Assembly (NCBI GenBank): GCA_021732895.1
Contig: JAKFWE010000137.1
Coordinates: 1 to 8,319, forward strand
Length of the DNA: 8,319 nucleotides
Direction: 5' to 3'
Source: Allobosea sp.
GTDB taxonomy: Bacteria; Pseudomonadota; Alphaproteobacteria; Rhizobiales; Beijerinckiaceae
Made by a program: the position numbers and the translations under genes. Below the pieces are notes generated by a model. The model made no database searches. It saw nothing but the letters and a program-made list of their open reading frames with translations, and was not told where the DNA came from. Numbering within the stretch: the first letter of the stretch is position 1; each line of letters opens with the position of its first letter. Positions 6,144 through 8,319 of this stretch are shown here, one piece after another.

Positions 6144-6238
6144 CCCTAAAGCAGCGGCTGGCGGCGGCGCCTCAGTGTCGCCGCAGCAGGCCGCCACACC
6201 CGCGCCCGCCGGCGCCAACAAGACCAACGGGAGCCCCC

Positions 6239-6937
6239 ATGTCGCTCGTCGATTCCGTCCGAAAGGTGATCGTGCCCATCCACAAGGAGGGTTACGTCTT
6301 CATCGCCATCGCGCTGGTCGCGACGATCGTCCTCGCCAATCTCTGGACGCCGTTCGGCTGGATCGGTTCGATCATCACGCTGTGGATCTGCTATTTCTTC
6401 CGCGACCCGGCGCGTGTGACGCCGCAGCAGCCGAGCCTCGTGATCTCGCCCGCCGACGGCCGCATCAGCCAGATCGCGACCGCACTGCCGCCGGCCGAAC
6501 TCAACCTGCCGGCCGAGCCGATGACGCGCATCTCGGTCTTCATGAACGTCTTCGACTGCCATGTGAACCGCAGCCCGGTGGCCGGCCGGGTCGTCAAGAT
6601 GGCCTACACGCCAGGCCTCTTCCTGAATGCCGAACTCGACAAGGCGAGCGACGACAACGAGCGCAACGCGCTGGCGATCGAGACGCCGGCCGGCGTCGTC
6701 GGCGTCGTCCAGATCGCCGGGCTGATCGCGCGGCGCATCGTGCCCTTCGTCAAGGAGGGCGATTTGCTGGGCGCAGGCGAGCGTTTCGGGCTGATCCGTT
6801 TCGGTTCGCGCGTCGACGTCTACCTGCCGGCCGGCATCGTCCCTCTCGTCGGCGAAGGCCAGACCGCGATCGCCGGCGAGACCGTGCTAGCCGAGGCCGG
6901 AGACGGCGCGGCGGCGCGGAGCTTCCGGGAAGCCTGA
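6239..6937 (+). CDS. psd: Phosphatidylserine decarboxylase, short proteobacterial form
   Basis: Psd removes CO2 from phosphatidylserine to give phosphatidylethanolamine at the inner membrane, using a pyruvoyl group made by self-cleavage. The 232-residue protein has two N-terminal membrane segments (about 18-36 and 39-54). The conserved blocks follow: FFRDPAR (53-59), SPADGRI with Asp73, FMNVFDCHVNRSP with His108, and IRFGSRVDVYLP, where cleavage between Gly189 and Ser190 should generate the pyruvoyl on the small C-terminal alpha subunit. Asp73, His108 and Ser190 match the expected Asp-His-Ser autoprocessing set. The ATG at 6239 has GGGAG five bases upstream; the in-frame open stretch back to 5993 is Arg-rich and unlike Psd. 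Length fits the short form (about 230), not the E. coli type. It lies 49 bp before pssA on the same strand, almost certainly one operon. Confidence 0.97.
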   Translation: MSLVDSVRKVIVPIHKEGYVFIAIALVATIVLANLWTPFGWIGSIITLWICYFFRDPARVTPQQPSLVISPADGRISQIATALPPAELNLPAEPMTRISVFMNVFDCHVNRSPVAGRVVKMAYTPGLFLNAELDKASDDNERNALAIETPAGVVGVVQIAGLIARRIVPFVKEGDLLGAGERFGLIRFGSRVDVYLPAGIVPLVGEGQTAIAGETVLAEAGDGAAARSFREA

Positions 6938-6986
6938 TCAGGCCATCCGCCTAGCCTCGCGACGCAAAACCGCGTATTCCGCTGGC

Positions 6987-7832
6987 ATGAGCGATCTTTT
7001 CCCTCCCTTCGAGCCCGAGCGCGCCGAATCGCGGCGCGCCCGCTTCAAGCCGATCCCGTTCCGGCTTATCGCGCCCAACCTCGTCACCCTGCTGGCGCTT
7101 TGCCTCGGGCTGACCGCGATGCGGCTCGTGGTCGAGGGCAAGCTCGAGACGGCGACGATCTGCATCCTGGTGGCCGCCGCGCTGGACGGCGTCGACGGCA
7201 GGCTCGCGCGGCTGCTGAAGGGCACGTCGCGCTTCGGGGCCGAACTCGATTCGCTCTCGGATTTCGTCAATTTCGGTGTCGCGACCGGTTATGTGCTGTG
7301 GATATTCGTGCTGCACGACCTGCGCTCGTTCGGCTGGATCGTGGTGCTGACGCTGGCCTGCGCCATGGCGCTCAGACTGGCGCGCTTCAACGTGATGATC
7401 GACGACCCCGCCCGGCCCGACTGGCAGAAGAACTTCTTCGTCGGCATGCCCGCGCCGGCCGGCGCCATCACCGCGATGCTGCCGCTCTATCTGCATTTCG
7501 TCGGCGTGCCGGTGCAGGGCTGTGGCGCGCCGCTGGTCGGGCTCTACATCCTGTTCATCGCCTTCCTGACGATCTCGCGCATCCCTTGCTACGCCGGCAA
7601 GACGCTGGGCGCCCGGATCCCGCGCGACCGCGTGCTGCCGATCTTCGTCGCGGTCGTGGTCGCGGCCGGGCTGTTCTTCGCCTATCCGTTCGAGATGCTG
7701 GCGCTGATCGTGCTGGCCTATCTGGCGCTGATCCCGGTCGGCGTCGCTCGCTATCGCAAGCTCGAACGGGAGCATGCGGCCGGCGTCGCATCGGCCATCG
7801 CGCCGGTCGGCACGCCCGCCGGGCCGGGCTAG
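6987..7832 (+). CDS. pssA: CDP-diacylglycerol-serine O-phosphatidyltransferase (phosphatidylserine synthase)
   Basis: PssA joins serine to CDP-diacylglycerol, releasing CMP, to make the phosphatidylserine that Psd then decarboxylates. The 281-residue membrane protein carries the complete CDP-alcohol phosphotransferase motif D-x2-D-G-x2-A-R-x8-G-x3-D-x3-D: Asp67, Asp70, Gly71, Ala74, Arg75, Gly84, Asp88 and Asp92, the metal-binding and catalytic residues. Hydrophobic helices flank it (about 30-48, 55-66, 93-110, 115-132, 158-175, 182-199, 215-254). The basic N terminus and short Pro/Ala-rich C terminus are cytoplasmic-looking. The ATG at 6987 has no good Shine-Dalgarno, so translation may depend on the upstream psd. 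Its TAG stop (7830-7832) shares the tetranucleotide CTAG with the stop of the convergent phasin-like gene. Adjacency to psd and the intact motif support PssA over other CDP-alcohol transferases. Confidence 0.96.
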   Translation: MSDLFPPFEPERAESRRARFKPIPFRLIAPNLVTLLALCLGLTAMRLVVEGKLETATICILVAAALDGVDGRLARLLKGTSRFGAELDSLSDFVNFGVATGYVLWIFVLHDLRSFGWIVVLTLACAMALRLARFNVMIDDPARPDWQKNFFVGMPAPAGAITAMLPLYLHFVGVPVQGCGAPLVGLYILFIAFLTISRIPCYAGKTLGARIPRDRVLPIFVAVVVAAGLFFAYPFEMLALIVLAYLALIPVGVARYRKLEREHAAGVASAIAPVGTPAGPG

Positions 7833-8218
7833 CGCCTGCGCCCGCGCCCGGTCAGCCGCGAGGCGTTGGCGCGGGTGCGCTTGGAGAACGGCTCGAGCGT
7901 GCTGTTGGCCGCTTTCGCGGCCGCTTCGGCCAGATCCACACTGGCGAGGGGGTTGAGCGCAAGCCCCAACCAGAACAAGGCTGCCGCCTGGCCCGCCGCG
8001 AAGCCGCTCTCCATCACGGCCGACATCTTCTCGCTGACGGCCTTGGCCGCCTCGCGCTGGCCGCGGCTGTCGCCGAGCGCGCCCTTCAGCAGGATCGGCA
8101 TCCGCATCGCGATGGTCAGGCCGGCGTCGACCTGCATCGTCGCCATTCTGGCGGCGAGCGCCTGCGCCTCGACCCCTGCGCCGGCGACGGACCGGAAAGT
8201 CTTGCTCGAATTCGCCAT
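7829..8218 (-). CDS. Phasin-like protein (probable polyhydroxyalkanoate-granule-associated)
   Basis: The 129-residue product is rich in Ala and predicted to be mostly amphipathic helix, with no signal peptide. The pattern TIAMRMPILLKG (about 35-46), AVSEKMSAVMESGFAAGQAA (about 59-78) and a basic C-terminal tail (SKRTRANASRLTGRGRRR) resembles small Hyphomicrobiales phasin-family proteins that coat polyhydroxyalkanoate granules. The match rests on style rather than a diagnostic motif. The ATG at 8218 gives MANSSKTFRSVAG; the in-frame extension to 8281 reads low-quality sequence across the likely promoter. A TGC-rich element about 54 bases upstream would fit phasin control by a PhaR-like repressor. 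It converges on pssA with a 4-bp overlap. An alternative is a generic small helical protein of unknown function. That it is a gene is secure; the function is moderately supported. Confidence 0.7.
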   Translation of the reverse strand: MANSSKTFRSVAGAGVEAQALAARMATMQVDAGLTIAMRMPILLKGALGDSRGQREAAKAVSEKMSAVMESGFAAGQAAALFWLGLALNPLASVDLAEAAAKAANSTLEPFSKRTRANASRLTGRGRRR

Positions 8219-8271
8219 TGTGCTGAGAGCTCCCGGACGCGACGCCCTTACGTCATGTAGGCCGCCCGTCG

Positions 8272-8289
8272 AATTGTGCAATGCGGCAT
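8272..8289 (-). promoter_or_regulatory. TGC-rich element upstream of the phasin-like gene (PhaR-type operator candidate)
   Basis: On the minus strand this reads ATGCCGCATTGCACAATT. It contains repeated TGC/GCA units, and the plus strand shows TGC-G-GCA at 8282-8288 and the small palindrome ATTG-TG-CAAT at 8273-8282. It is an AT-rich island 54 bases upstream of the start at 8218. PhaR repressors of phasin genes in alphaproteobacteria bind TGC-rich sites. The link is an inference that depends partly on the phasin call. Confidence 0.35.
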
Positions 8290-8319
8290 GGCGCGAAGGG
8301 GCTGATACCTAATGCGCTC

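Noticed and set aside
7100..8260. 386-residue plus-strand open frame across pssA and the phasin-like gene
   Set aside because: It is Arg-rich, out of frame with pssA and antisense to the next gene; pssA carries the full CDP-alcohol transferase motif in its own frame.

Overview
This is a GC-rich chromosomal window that looks like an alphaproteobacterium of the order Hyphomicrobiales (Rhizobiales). Bosea- or Methylobacterium-like relatives are my guess from protein style and gene content, not a search result. The signs are the very high GC at third codon positions, an Atm1-type ABC exporter near a psd-pssA pair, a short-form phosphatidylserine decarboxylase, and a TTAA-N7-TTAA box typical of CtrA regulation. 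Most genes are housekeeping. I see no tRNA, rRNA, CRISPR, transposase or phage gene, and no convincing undescribed multi-gene system.

Layout, left to right. (1) 1-506, +: C-terminal part of UDP-glucose 4-epimerase (galE), interrupted by an in-frame TAG at 60-62. (2) 598-1851, +: an MltB-type lytic transglycosylase lipoprotein, preceded by the CtrA-like box. (3) 1873-2893, -: a short-chain dehydrogenase (SDR) whose catalytic Tyr position is Phe, overlapping by 8 bp the zinc-ribbon gene yacG. (4) 2894-3074: a divergent intergenic region rich in palindromes. (5) 3075-4988, +: Atm1-like half ABC exporter. (6) 4989-5138: a leader with competing hairpins before a small polytopic membrane protein (5139-5630). 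(7) 5631-6238: no intact gene; a truncated, apparently frameshifted alpha/beta-hydrolase remnant on the minus strand and three inverted repeats. (8) 6239-7832, +: psd and pssA. (9) 7829-8218, -: a phasin-like protein, tail to tail with pssA and sharing a single CTAG for both stop codons.

How they work together. PssA makes phosphatidylserine from CDP-diacylglycerol and serine, and Psd decarboxylates it to phosphatidylethanolamine; they form the clearest functional unit here. From memory, the Atm1-like gene lies directly next to psd-pssA in several rhizobia. Here about 1.25 kb separates them, holding the membrane protein, the dying hydrolase and the repeats, so this is the plastic part of the window. 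The points most worth a second look are the SDR Tyr-to-Phe change, the CtrA-like box before the transglycosylase, the broken galE, the 11-bp inverted repeat at the hydrolase breakpoint, and the alternative hairpins before the membrane protein.
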